Source of the DNA: DATHBD01 sp035296325
GTDB taxonomy: Bacteria > Actinomycetota > Actinomycetes > Mycobacteriales > Micromonosporaceae
Length of the DNA: 64,000 bases
Direction of reading: 5' to 3'
Assembly: GCA_035296325.1 (NCBI GenBank)
Contig: DATHBD010000023.1
Span: 322,928-386,927, forward strand
Of this stretch, positions 56,537 to 64,000 are shown piece after piece. The translations under genes and the position numbers were made by a program. Position 1 is the first letter of the stretch; every line of letters starts with the position of its first letter. The notes beneath the pieces are model-generated. The model had not been told where the DNA came from and did no database searches. It saw nothing but the letters and a program-made list of their open reading frames with translations.

Positions 56537-57240
56537 TCAGGCAGAAGCGGCGGCCTCGATCGCGGCGGCGACGTTGCTGGACAGCTCTTCGGCGCGCCGC
56601 AGCGCGCTACGGATACGTTCGATCTCCAGCTGCCGGGCAGCGATCTGTCCGGCGGGGTCGCCGATCTCCTGGGCGCGGGCCAGGGCACGGGTGTGGCTGG
56701 CGAGCATGCGACGAAACGTCGGCGCCGCGCTCTTCTTCGGCTGGGCGTGGTTGCAGCCCAGGCAGACCAGGCCCTTGGGGCAGTGTGCTCCGGTCGGCAG
56801 GGCGCACAGGTGAGCCGGATCTGTTCTGGCGGCGTAGCGAGCTCGGTGCGTCGGCGGGCCGCCACCTCGGAGAAAGCGGCCACCATCGCTTGCTGCTCGA
56901 CGTGTGCGTACGTGTCCGCGGTCGTGGACACGTGCTGATGACCCAGGATCTCCTGGGCGACCTTCAGCCCGGCCGTCTCGTACACCCGCTGCGCCAGCCC
57001 GTGCCGGAACATGTGCGCCTTCACCCGCACACCCAGCCGGTCGGCCAGGTACCGCAGTGCGGCCTCGAAGGCGCTATACCGCAACGATTTCCCGGCACCG
57101 CGGCGATGTCCCACCCAGGCGGCGTCGGTCGGTTGGTCGCCGCGTTCCTCCGTCAGGTAGCGGTCATATGCCGGCCAGAAGTCGCCGGTGACCGGCACCC
57201 GGTGCTCGCCCCGGGCGCCCTTGATTCCCACTACACCATC
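56537..57240 (-). pseudogene. Truncated and frameshifted tyrosine recombinase (integrase)
   Basis: The minus strand reads VGIKGARGEHRVPVTGDF, then KAHMFRHGLAQRVYETAGLKVAQEILGHQHVSTTADTYAHV, the C-terminal catalytic part of phage-type integrases with H-x-x-R, LGH and the nucleophile Tyr. The upstream half, including the first catalytic Arg, is lost: the frame meets a stop at 57289 in unrelated sequence. After PPEQIRL (about 56815) the frame shifts; the other frame then reads CALPTGAHCPKGLVCLGC and FRRMLASH ... AAASA-stop, the usual C-terminal tail of this integrase group. Remnant of a lost mobile element. Confidence 0.8.
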
Positions 57241-57359
57241 GCCTTCAGCGGTCCGTTCAGGATCGGCTGAGGCAGCGACGTGATGGGCTCATGTCCCGCT
57301 CCTCATTTTCCTAGGTCGAGGTGCGAGGCTTGGATGTCTCCGATCATGTCGCCTCGCGG

Positions 57360-59117
57360 CTATCGGTGGGCGGGTACCTCCTCTCCGTGCCAGCTCCGCC
57401 AGAGGTTGGCGTATGCCCGGTCGAGCTTGAGGAGTTCGACATGGCTGCCCAGCTCGGATATCCGGCCGTCCTCGACCACGGCGATCCGGTCGGCATCGTG
57501 GGCGGTGTGGAGGCGGTGGGCGATGGCAATCACCGTGCGGCTGGCCAGCACTGCGGCCAGGGCCCGCTCGGTGTCGCGCGCGGCTCGGGGATCGAGCATG
57601 GCGGTTGCCTCGTCCAGCACCACCACGTCAGGGTCGGCCAGAATGATGCGGGCCAGCGCGATTTGCTGCGCGGCGGCCGGATCCAGCTCGCCGTCGGTGC
57701 CGCCGAGCATGGTGTCGAGCCCGTCCGGCAGCTCCAGCGCCCAACGCGCACCCACGGTGCTCAGCGCGGCCGTCAGCTCGTGATCGCCGGCTCCGTCCCG
57801 GGCGAGAATGAGGTTGTCGCGAAGACTGGCGGCGAACACGTGGTGTTCCTGGGTGACGAGCGTGACATGGCTACGACGGCGGGTCAGAGGCATCGCAGCC
57901 ACCGGCACGCCGCCGAGCGTGACCGCTCCCCGCCGTGGCGCGTCGATCCCGGCGATGAGGCGGGCCAGGGTGGACTTTCCCGCGCCCGAGGGCCCCACCA
58001 CCGCCAGTCGCTGGCCCTGCGGCACCGTCAGGTCGACGCCGTGGAGTACATCGCCTCCGGTGCGGTACGCGAAGTGCACGTCGCGCAGCTCGACAACGGC
58101 TCCCCGCGGCGGAACGCTGACGGCGTGATCGGACTGCGCGTCCACGTCGGCCCCGTCCTCGAGCCGGGCCAGCGAGGCGAATCCGCGTTGCAGCCGCTCG
58201 ACCTGCATCAGCAGGAAGTACAGCGGGGTCATCGCCTGGCGGCTCAGGACCGCGCACGTGGCGACCGTGCCGACACTTACCGCGCCGGCGAAGTGCAGAC
58301 CACCGCCCAGCAACAGCACACCGGCGGTAGGGAGCAGGTAGGAACTCTCCAGCGACGCGAAGTACACGCTGCGTAGATACAGCGTGTAGCGGTTGGCGGC
58401 CCAGTGGGCGGCGATGGTGTCGTCGGCAAGGCGGCGTCGGGCTTCGCCGAGCCCGAGCAACGCCGTGGTCCGGGCACCGTCCGATGAGGCGGCGAGCGCC
58501 TCGCCGGCGTCGGACTCGGTGCTGCGCTGCCGCAGGTACCCGGCCCTGGCGCGGGCAAGGTACCAGCGGGACCCGGCGGCCATGCTGGGGACGGCGAGCA
58601 GTACGGACAACGTCAACACCGGACTGACCCAGAGCATCGCGCCAAGGTAGACCACGGCGGTCAGGACGGAGACCGCTGCGTTGGGCAAGGTGGTCCGGAT
58701 GAGGTTGGCTGCCTCCGGAACATCCACAGTGGAGCGGGTCATCAGGTCACCGGATCCGGCCTGCTCGGCCGTGTGCAGCGGCATGTGCAGGCACCGGTCG
58801 ACGAAGCGCTCCCGGATGCGCGCCGCGAGCCGTTCCGCCAACCGGCTGGCGGTGTAGCTGGCCAGCCAGGTCAACGCGATGGCGGCGGCGATCGAAGCGG
58901 CGAGGAATACGGCAAGACGGTCGATGTCGGCACCGGTCGACCCGGCGGCGAGGCCATCGATCATGCGACCGAGCAGCAACGGCGCCGAGGTGGCGGCGGC
59001 CGCGGCCAAGACCCGTAGCGCGACCGCGACGGTCACGCGCCACCGTTCGGTTCCCAGTAGGGCGACGAAGGCGCGGCGGACCTGGCCGGGCGCGGCTGTC
59101 GGCAGTGCAACGCTCAC
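57360..59117 (-). CDS. ABC exporter half-transporter with degenerate signature motif
   Basis: The 585-residue protein has an N-terminal six-helix exporter domain (about 20-310) and an ATPase domain (about 340-580). Walker A is intact (VGPSGAGKSTLA), as are the Q-loop LVTQEHHVF, Walker B VVVLDEATAMLD and H-loop AIAHRLH. The signature LSGGQ is replaced by ELDPAAAQQ, so this subunit cannot complete an ATP site in the partner. GTG 59117 overlaps the partner's stop (GTGA), so the two are a heterodimeric exporter. The substrate is unknown (drug, lipid or peptide export is typical). Confidence 0.9.
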   Translation of the reverse strand: MSVALPTAAPGQVRRAFVALLGTERWRVTVAVALRVLAAAAATSAPLLLGRMIDGLAAGSTGADIDRLAVFLAASIAAAIALTWLASYTASRLAERLAARIRERFVDRCLHMPLHTAEQAGSGDLMTRSTVDVPEAANLIRTTLPNAAVSVLTAVVYLGAMLWVSPVLTLSVLLAVPSMAAGSRWYLARARAGYLRQRSTESDAGEALAASSDGARTTALLGLGEARRRLADDTIAAHWAANRYTLYLRSVYFASLESSYLLPTAGVLLLGGGLHFAGAVSVGTVATCAVLSRQAMTPLYFLLMQVERLQRGFASLARLEDGADVDAQSDHAVSVPPRGAVVELRDVHFAYRTGGDVLHGVDLTVPQGQRLAVVGPSGAGKSTLARLIAGIDAPRRGAVTLGGVPVAAMPLTRRRSHVTLVTQEHHVFAASLRDNLILARDGAGDHELTAALSTVGARWALELPDGLDTMLGGTDGELDPAAAQQIALARIILADPDVVVLDEATAMLDPRAARDTERALAAVLASRTVIAIAHRLHTAHDADRIAVVEDGRISELGSHVELLKLDRAYANLWRSWHGEEVPAHR

Positions 59118-60820
59118 GACAACTCCCGGTTGACCGTTGCCCGAAATTCCGGGCAGGTGGCGAGCAGGTCGGCGTGGGTGCCGGTGGCGACGACCCGGCC
59201 ACCGCGGAGGTAGGCCACGATGTCGGCCCGGCCGAGCCAGAGCGGCGAGGTGGTGGCTACGGCGGTCGCCTGGCCGGCCCGCGCGCTCGCCACCCTCGCG
59301 GCGATGCGAGCTTCGGTATGGGAGTCGACGGCCGACGTCGGCTCAATGGCCAGGAGCACCTCAGGGTCGGCCACCAGTGCCCGGGCCAGGCGGAGCCGTT
59401 GACGCTGACCCCCGGACAGCGTGCGGGCCTGGTTGTCGAGCTCGGTGTCGATGCCGTTCGGCAGGGCTTCCACGATGTCGCCGGCTGAAGCGGCCGCAAC
59501 GGCCTCGTCGATCCGTTCGCGATCACGTCCGGTGGCGAGCACGCTGGCGAGGGTACCGGCGAAGAGGTATGCGTCGTGATCGCCGATGAGCACGCGTCGG
59601 CGGAGCTCGCCAGGGTCGATGTCGGTGACCGGGATACCGCCGAAGGTGGCCGCGGAGTGGCGCAGTCCGCCCAGGCGATCGAAGATCGCAGCGACGCCGT
59701 CGGGCTCGGCCGCGACGACTGCGGTAAGGCCGGCTCGCAGAACCAGGCCGGAGTCCGGGTCCGCCAGTTCAGCGCCGGCCGCCGGGCCGGGGTGGGCGTT
59801 GGTGGGGCTGGCCGGTTCGGGCAGGTCGAGCAGCGCGCCGATCTTGGCACAGGCGACTCGGCCCTCGACCAGTACCACGGCCATGCCCATCAGCCACCGC
59901 ACCGGCACCAACAGCCCGGCCGTGTAGCCGAAGGCGGCCACCATCTGGCCAACGGTGATCGCGTCAGCGGCGACCAGGCGGCCGGACAGCCACACCACGA
60001 CGCCGAGCAGGACCAGAGGAGCGCCCTGGCCGATGGCCTCTATCGAGGCGCCCGGGGCGGCGATGCGAAACCCGGCCTCCTGCAGCCGTTGGGAGTCGCG
60101 GCGGTACGAGTCGTTGAACCGCTGCTCGCCACCGACGCCACGGAGCACCCGAAGGCCGGCGACAATATCGCTGGCCCGTTCGGTGATCACGCCGATGTGC
60201 TCCCGGTACGTGCGGTACCTGCGTTCCAGCCGGCCCAGCAGCGGCCCGGTGAGCGCGGCGACGGCGAGTACTCCGAGCAGGACCGTGGCGCCGAGCACAG
60301 CGGACATGTCGAACAGCAGGAACCCCACGGCGGCGATCCCGGAAAGGCATCCGGCGGTCGGGGCCAACGCTTCCACCGCGTTCCTGATCCGGTGCATGTC
60401 GCCGATGCCCACACTGACGACGGTGCCGGTGGTGGCCTGTTGGCGCAGCTCGATGCCGAGCCGGTTGATCTTGTACGTGATCAGTTGCAGGGTCCGGTAG
60501 GCGGCATCTTCCCGCCACCAGACAGTGAGTCGGTGGTGCAGCACGATCCCGCCCCCGGTAAGCAGGCCGGCAGCGACCAGAGCGCCACACCAGGCCGCCA
60601 GCGCGGCCCAATCGCGCTTGGCCAGTCCGTCGTCGACCGCCCCGGCGAGGAAGATCGGCGTGACCGGGGCCACGCCCAGCGAGAACACCGCCGAGACCAG
60701 CACCGCCGCGGCGAGTGCCTTGCGTCGGGTGGCCAACCAGCCGAACAGCCGCCACGGGGTGGTGTGCGGTGGGATGCCGGGGCTGGCCAGCGGCAGGTCA
60801 GGGGCACGCAGGAAACTCAC
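59114..60820 (-). CDS. ABC exporter half-transporter lacking Walker A
   Basis: The 568-residue partner has the same exporter fold (helices starting LAAAVLVSAVFSLGVAPVTPIFL) and an ATPase domain whose signature LSGGQRQRLRLARAL is intact. The P-loop is gone, though: the corresponding strand reads LTAVVAAEPDGVAAIFDRLGG without GK(S/T). Walker B reads LLAIEPTSAVD, and the switch His is replaced (VATTSPLWL). With its neighbour it should form one working site (neighbour's Walker A plus this signature) and one dead site. I recall similar degenerate halves in other actinobacteria, so this looks like a family trait. GTG 60820 is chosen; 60856 is possible. Confidence 0.88.
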   Translation of the reverse strand: MSFLRAPDLPLASPGIPPHTTPWRLFGWLATRRKALAAAVLVSAVFSLGVAPVTPIFLAGAVDDGLAKRDWAALAAWCGALVAAGLLTGGGIVLHHRLTVWWREDAAYRTLQLITYKINRLGIELRQQATTGTVVSVGIGDMHRIRNAVEALAPTAGCLSGIAAVGFLLFDMSAVLGATVLLGVLAVAALTGPLLGRLERRYRTYREHIGVITERASDIVAGLRVLRGVGGEQRFNDSYRRDSQRLQEAGFRIAAPGASIEAIGQGAPLVLLGVVVWLSGRLVAADAITVGQMVAAFGYTAGLLVPVRWLMGMAVVLVEGRVACAKIGALLDLPEPASPTNAHPGPAAGAELADPDSGLVLRAGLTAVVAAEPDGVAAIFDRLGGLRHSAATFGGIPVTDIDPGELRRRVLIGDHDAYLFAGTLASVLATGRDRERIDEAVAAASAGDIVEALPNGIDTELDNQARTLSGGQRQRLRLARALVADPEVLLAIEPTSAVDSHTEARIAARVASARAGQATAVATTSPLWLGRADIVAYLRGGRVVATGTHADLLATCPEFRATVNRELS

Positions 60821-60894
60821 CCCGGGGACGGTAGAGAACCGGGGAGCCGCGCGCAAAAAGTAATGATCGCGAGGAGCGCCGAATCGAACCGGGG

Positions 60895-60927
60895 GCCACT
60901 GACGGGCACGCCGTGCTCGCCAGTGGC
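60895..60927 (-). terminator. Imperfect 15-bp stem-loop terminator
   Basis: GCCACTGACGGGCAC (60895-60909) pairs with GTGCTCGCCAGTGGC (60913-60927) with two mismatches and a 3-base loop, 30 bases beyond the stop of the leftward CBM10-like gene. Confidence 0.65.
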
Positions 60928-60956
60928 TCCCGGGTTCGACCGGAGGGACCTGCGTA

Positions 60957-61832
60957 TCAGATGGCCGGAACGTTGACCCAGAAACGGGTGTCGTTGGTGA
61001 GGTTGGCGGAGTTGGAGTTGATCCGGTCCCGGATCCAGTAGATGGCGGTGCGGTACCGGTTGATGTCGGCGGTGTTGGAGTTGTTCAGACCCGTCTCACC
61101 GTTGCGGTGGCCGGCGAACCACCTGTCGATGCCGTAGTAACTCTGGCTGGCGTTCAGACATTGCACGTCCGCAGCGAGGTTGCCGTTGAGCACGGCGCCG
61201 TTGCCGTAGCTCGCTGCGCTTTGGCCGCTGAACCGGCTGCACGCGTTGCGCAGCATGTGCCAGTTCTGCTTGAAGACACCGAAGTTGGCGGCGTCGCCGC
61301 TCTTGTTGTCACCGTACGCATAGTTGGTGCCCATGTTGTCCGTCTCCAGCATGGCGACGGCCAGGTCGAGCGCGTCGCCGCCAGCGGCGATGATGAGGCG
61401 CTTGCGGGCACCCAGGCCACCGACGGTGTACGAACCGCAGGTCGCGCTTCCGGGGCAGCTGGCGGTGCTGCCCCCCGTGCTTCCTCCGGTGCCCCCGCCG
61501 CTGCTGCCGGCGCGCACCACACAGGACCGGCTGTTCTCCCAGCCCCAGCCGTCGCCGTCGGGGTCGCTGGCGGCGCTGGCGCAGTACGGGAATCCGTTGG
61601 GAGCTGTGCCGCCACCGCCGCCGCTTGCGGCGCCGTCGGCTGGGCCGCCGCGCACGACGCAGGACTGGCTGTTCTCCCAGCCCCAGCCGTCGCGGTCGGG
61701 GTCGCTGGCGGCGTTGACGCAGTATTGGTAGCCATTCGGGGCGGGTTCGGCGCTCGCGGATTTCGCAATGATCACCGACGTGCTGGCGGTGGCCACGGCC
61801 AAAAGAGCGGCAAGCAGGATGCGACGGGTCAT
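60957..61832 (-). CDS. Secreted protein with two CBM10-like repeats and an unassigned C-terminal domain
   Basis: The 291-residue protein has a signal peptide (LLAALLAVATASTSVIIAKSASA), two ~30-residue repeats with the pattern YC-x3-SDPD-x-DGWGWEN-x2-SCVV (about 34-60 and 79-109; two Cys each), Gly/Ser linkers, and a C-terminal ~160-residue domain. The repeats resemble small CBM10/cellulose-binding dockerin-like modules. The C-terminal domain (GLGARKRLIIAAGGDALDLAVAMLETDNM, YAYGDNKSGDAANFGVFKQNWHMLR, DRWFAGHRNGE) has acidic and aromatic residues suited to a glycan-active enzyme, but I do not recognise the family. ATG 61832. Confidence 0.75.
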   Translation of the reverse strand: MTRRILLAALLAVATASTSVIIAKSASAEPAPNGYQYCVNAASDPDRDGWGWENSQSCVVRGGPADGAASGGGGGTAPNGFPYCASAASDPDGDGWGWENSRSCVVRAGSSGGGTGGSTGGSTASCPGSATCGSYTVGGLGARKRLIIAAGGDALDLAVAMLETDNMGTNYAYGDNKSGDAANFGVFKQNWHMLRNACSRFSGQSAASYGNGAVLNGNLAADVQCLNASQSYYGIDRWFAGHRNGETGLNNSNTADINRYRTAIYWIRDRINSNSANLTNDTRFWVNVPAI

Positions 61833-62323
61833 CGGCTTTCACTCCACTCATTGATCTAGCTCGATCAGGAGACATTAGTTTCTGGGGCTTAACCGATTAA
61901 GTCAACTATCGACGGAGTTGGGTTCGTCGCGAACCGCGGCACAAACCCCGAGATCGTGGTCCGAGCCCTTGACCTCCACCACCGTTTCACCATGGTGGAG
62001 CCGCTCCACTGCCTCCGCCCTGACCCGGGTGGTCGTCATCAGGTGAACCGTTCCATCGGGAGCGGAGCGGTACGAAACTTTCTGCGGCTTTCCGGTCTGG
62101 ACTCACCGCACCGCTAGGCGCGGTAAATCGATGATCTCCATTGTCGGAGGGCGGTACACGTCAATGCCGCCGGACGAGGTGGCGACTCGGGCCTACCTTG
62201 TGCCTTTGGTGAACCGAAAGCCGCGAGCGCCTTCGCGGGCCTGGACGGGTTACCGCCGTCACCGCGCCGACCCTGCCCGAAAGTGCTTGACTCCCGCGAT
62301 TGCCACCGGCGATCGTCAATTGC
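61833..62323. other. 491-base divergent intergenic region
   Basis: No gene seen. It separates two secreted carbohydrate-binding protein genes read in opposite directions. An AT-rich block at 61870-61910 (TTAACCGATTAAGTCAAC) is a likely promoter or regulator site for the leftward gene; TTAATCGGTTAA-like halves overlap there. No firm -35/-10 pair was assigned. Confidence 0.35.
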
Positions 62324-63457
62324 ATGTCTGCAGCGCGATCCACCTTGGCGTTGCGGCTCTTCGCCGCACTCACCCTGACCACCGCTTTCACAGCGACGGC
62401 GATCGTCGCTGTCAAGCCTGCCGAGGGCGGCGCCGCACCGCCCGCTTCATCGGCCAACGCCGTCAAGCCCTTGACGACGCCGGCCCCGGGGCACTCGATG
62501 CCCCCAACGCCGGTCTCACCGTCGCAACCAGGGCCGATGCCGCCGCCCCAGCTGATCCTGACCGTGACGAGCGTCCAGGCGACGTCGGTCACGCTTTCCT
62601 GGACCTCGCCGACCGCCGGCTGCTGCGGCATCGTCGGGTACGACGTGCTGTACTACCGTCCGTTCGACGATGTTCTTCACCGCACCCAGGTGGGCAACGT
62701 CTCCACGGCTACGATCATCGGACTCAGCCGGACGACGCAGTACACGTTTTCGGTCAGTTCCCTGGACAGCACGGGGCAGCGCCGGCACTTCTCCAACTCG
62801 ATCATTGTCGTCACCCCGGTCTCGGACACCGGCCCGGACACCACGCCGCCGCAGGGCCTGGTCGACCTCACCGGCACCAACACCGTCCCGGGCTTCGCCG
62901 AGCTGACCTGGTCGCCAGCGACTGACAACGTGGGCGTGACCGGATACGAGATCTACCGGTTCGACGGGTGGTACACCTCCGCGCACGTCGCCACGGTGTC
63001 CGGGACCTCATACACGGTTGTCCTGGGGTCCCCCGCCAACAATTTCTACGTGCGGGCCCGGGACGCGGCGGGCAACCTCTCAAGGGTGTCCAACCTCGTC
63101 CGGCTCATCGGGTCGACCGCACCGCCCGCCACCCCGCCGACCTGTCGGGCCGTGTACAAGAACACGGCAGACTGGGCGGGCGGGTTCGTGGCGACTGTCA
63201 CGATCACCAACATCGGGCAGGCCACGGTCACTGGCTGGACGCTGACCTTCGCCTTCGGCGGTGACCAGCGAATCTCCTCCGCGTGGGCCGCGACCTCCAG
63301 CCAGACCGGCAAAGCCGTGACCATGCGGAACCTGCACTGGAACCGGCTGATCCCGGTGGGCGGCAGCACATCGGTCGGCATGCAGGGCACCTTCACCACC
63401 AGCAACGCCGCGCCGACTGCCATCTCCGTCAACGGCCTTTCCTGCGCCATCGGCTGA
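62324..63457 (+). CDS. Secreted FnIII-FnIII-CBM2 protein (copy 3, diverged)
   Basis: The 377-residue protein has a signal anchor or signal peptide (LALRLFAALTLTTAFTATAIVAV), a Pro-rich spacer, two FnIII modules (SVTLSWTSPTAGCCGIVGYDVLYY; AELTWSPATDNVGVTGYEIYRFDG) and a CBM2 (CRAVYKNTADWAGGFVATVTITNIG ... ISVNGLSC). The layout matches the pair at 22.5 and 26.8 kb, but sequence similarity is much lower, so it is an older paralogue. No catalytic domain. The ATG at 62324 is tentative, with no clear ribosome binding site; a start at 62300 is possible. Confidence 0.83.
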   Translation: MSAARSTLALRLFAALTLTTAFTATAIVAVKPAEGGAAPPASSANAVKPLTTPAPGHSMPPTPVSPSQPGPMPPPQLILTVTSVQATSVTLSWTSPTAGCCGIVGYDVLYYRPFDDVLHRTQVGNVSTATIIGLSRTTQYTFSVSSLDSTGQRRHFSNSIIVVTPVSDTGPDTTPPQGLVDLTGTNTVPGFAELTWSPATDNVGVTGYEIYRFDGWYTSAHVATVSGTSYTVVLGSPANNFYVRARDAAGNLSRVSNLVRLIGSTAPPATPPTCRAVYKNTADWAGGFVATVTITNIGQATVTGWTLTFAFGGDQRISSAWAATSSQTGKAVTMRNLHWNRLIPVGGSTSVGMQGTFTTSNAAPTAISVNGLSCAIG

Positions 63458-63480
63458 TACCAGCAGCTGAGTCGAGGTCC

Positions 63481-63517
63481 TCGACGGCCCGGCCACCGGC
63501 GGTGGCCGGGCCGTCGA
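63481..63517. terminator. Perfect 17-bp bidirectional terminator
   Basis: TCGACGGCCCGGCCACC (63481-63497) and GGTGGCCGGGCCGTCGA (63501-63517) are exact complements around GGC, between the rightward CBM2 gene and the leftward clpC, followed by TTT on the plus strand. Confidence 0.85.
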
Positions 63518-63531
63518 TTTCGCGCCGGTGG

Positions 63532-64000
63532 CTACTCCTCGGCCGCCGCCGCGTCAAGGTCGGCGGGCACGGCGTCGGGGACGGCGGCTCCCCGGTCGGC
63601 CCCGCGGAAGGTCAGCTCGGAGCTGTCGATGTCCTCCGGGTCGCCTTCGCAGTCGACCACGACGATCTGGCCGGCGCGCAGGTCGTTGAAGAGGATGCGC
63701 TCGGACAGGGAGTCCTCGATCTCGCGCTGGATGGTCCGGCGTAGTGGCCGGGCGCCCAGCACGGGGTCGTACCCCTTCTTGGCCAGGAACCGCTTCGCGT
63801 TGTCGGTCAGTTCCAGGCCCATGTCCTTGTTGCGGAGCTGGGTCTCGATCCGGTTGATTATGAGATCAACGATGCCGAGGATCTGCTCCTCGCTGAGCTG
63901 GTGGAACACGATCGTGTCGTCGATGCGGTTGAGGAACTCCGGGCGGAAGTGCTGCTTCAGCTCGTCGTTGACCTTCTGCTTCATCCGCTCGTAGTTGCTC
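63532..64000 (-). CDS. clpC: ClpC ATPase subunit, 3' part (runs off the window)
   Basis: The visible ~155 residues are the C-terminal end of the AAA+ chaperone ClpC: NYERMKQKVNDELKQHFRPEFLNRIDDTIVFHQL (arginine finger in FLNRID), the D2 small domain LTDNAKRFLAKKGYDPVLGARPLRRTIQREIEDSLSERIL, and an acidic Ala-rich tail. ClpC unfolds substrates and feeds them to ClpP in the cytoplasm. The frame is open to the window edge, so the start lies beyond 64000. The stop is 14 bases from a strong terminator. Confidence 0.95.
   Translation of the reverse strand, partial: SNYERMKQKVNDELKQHFRPEFLNRIDDTIVFHQLSEEQILGIVDLIINRIETQLRNKDMGLELTDNAKRFLAKKGYDPVLGARPLRRTIQREIEDSLSERILFNDLRAGQIVVVDCEGDPEDIDSSELTFRGADRGAAVPDAVPADLDAAAAEE

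Noticed and set aside
56506..57231. An intact 241-residue integrase on the minus strand
   Set aside because: The last ~100 residues are out-of-frame relative to the conserved Cys-rich tail, and the first catalytic Arg region is missing; annotated as a pseudogene.
60868..60900. tRNA-like CGAATCGAACC (T-loop-like GGTTCGATTCG on the minus strand)
   Set aside because: The flanking bases do not form a 5-bp T stem, and no acceptor, D or anticodon arm could be found around it.
62131..62925. 264-residue plus-strand frame overlapping the third CBM2 gene
   Set aside because: It is the wrong frame of the FnIII region; translation is Arg/His-rich with no domain, while the overlapping frame gives clear FnIII and CBM2 modules.
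1..64000. CRISPR arrays, rRNA genes, insertion sequences with transposase, restriction or anti-phage systems
   Set aside because: None seen: no regularly spaced repeats, no rRNA-like conserved blocks, no transposase or defence-type motifs; the only mobile-element trace is the integrase remnant near 57 kb.

Overview
The window is 64 kb of very high G+C DNA. It shows GTG and TTG starts, short GTGA/ATGA gene overlaps, TAT-exported proteins, ClpC, CBM2 and ricin-type sugar-binding modules, and many small TetR, ArsR, PadR and IclR regulators. This fits a filamentous actinobacterium, most likely Micromonosporaceae (inference from gene content; no rRNA or other marker is present).

Layout. 1-4.9 kb: HD-domain hydrolase, DUF5997 / LysR-type ligand-binding pair, an orphan TAT-exported solute-binding protein, and an ArsR-SRPBCC operon with its own operator. 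5.06-13.08 kb: a seven-gene, translationally coupled chemosensory operon (MCP, CheW, CheA-REC, CheB, CheR-TPR, CheW, REC-GGDEF). Its parts match the Wsp pathway, which ends in c-di-GMP synthesis rather than flagellar control. It is followed by a haem peroxidase and a membrane GGDEF-EAL protein; a second GGDEF-EAL protein lies at 39.9 kb. 17.3-22.5 kb: secreted and small membrane proteins and a P-loop kinase. 22.5-27.9 kb: two near-duplicate secreted FnIII-FnIII-CBM2 genes in inverted orientation. They enclose a TerC-type metal exporter with a yybP-ykoY (Mn2+) riboswitch, an SRPBCC-ArsR operon with twin operators, and an unknown gene.

28-43 kb: UDP-galactopyranose mutase, VOC proteins, a PadR-regulated FtsX/LolD-like ABC system, an EamA transporter, an ECF42-type sigma factor with its DGPF/YCII partner, and a TetR-membrane protein pair read from a probable leaderless, doubly operated promoter. 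43.4-51.9 kb: two secreted GH43-ricin enzymes (arabinanase-like and exo-galactanase-like), an IclR regulator, and a divergent NitT/TauT-type ABC importer with two permeases. 52-57.3 kb: TetR and VOC genes, then a stretch of decayed fragments (secreted protein, cation transporter, CPBP protease, RecD2-like helicase, tyrosine recombinase) around an intact CadD-like transporter and a VOC-zinc-finger fusion; this looks like an eroded mobile island. 57.4-64 kb: a heterodimeric ABC exporter whose two ATPase domains are complementarily degenerate, a secreted protein with two CBM10-like repeats, a third FnIII-FnIII-CBM2 protein, and the 3' part of clpC running off the window end.

The strongest non-routine signals are the complete Wsp-like operon with an apparently phosphorylation-dead CheB receiver, the riboswitch whose expression platform sequesters the terC ribosome binding site, the inverted CBM2 duplication, and the leaderless self-operated TetR promoters.
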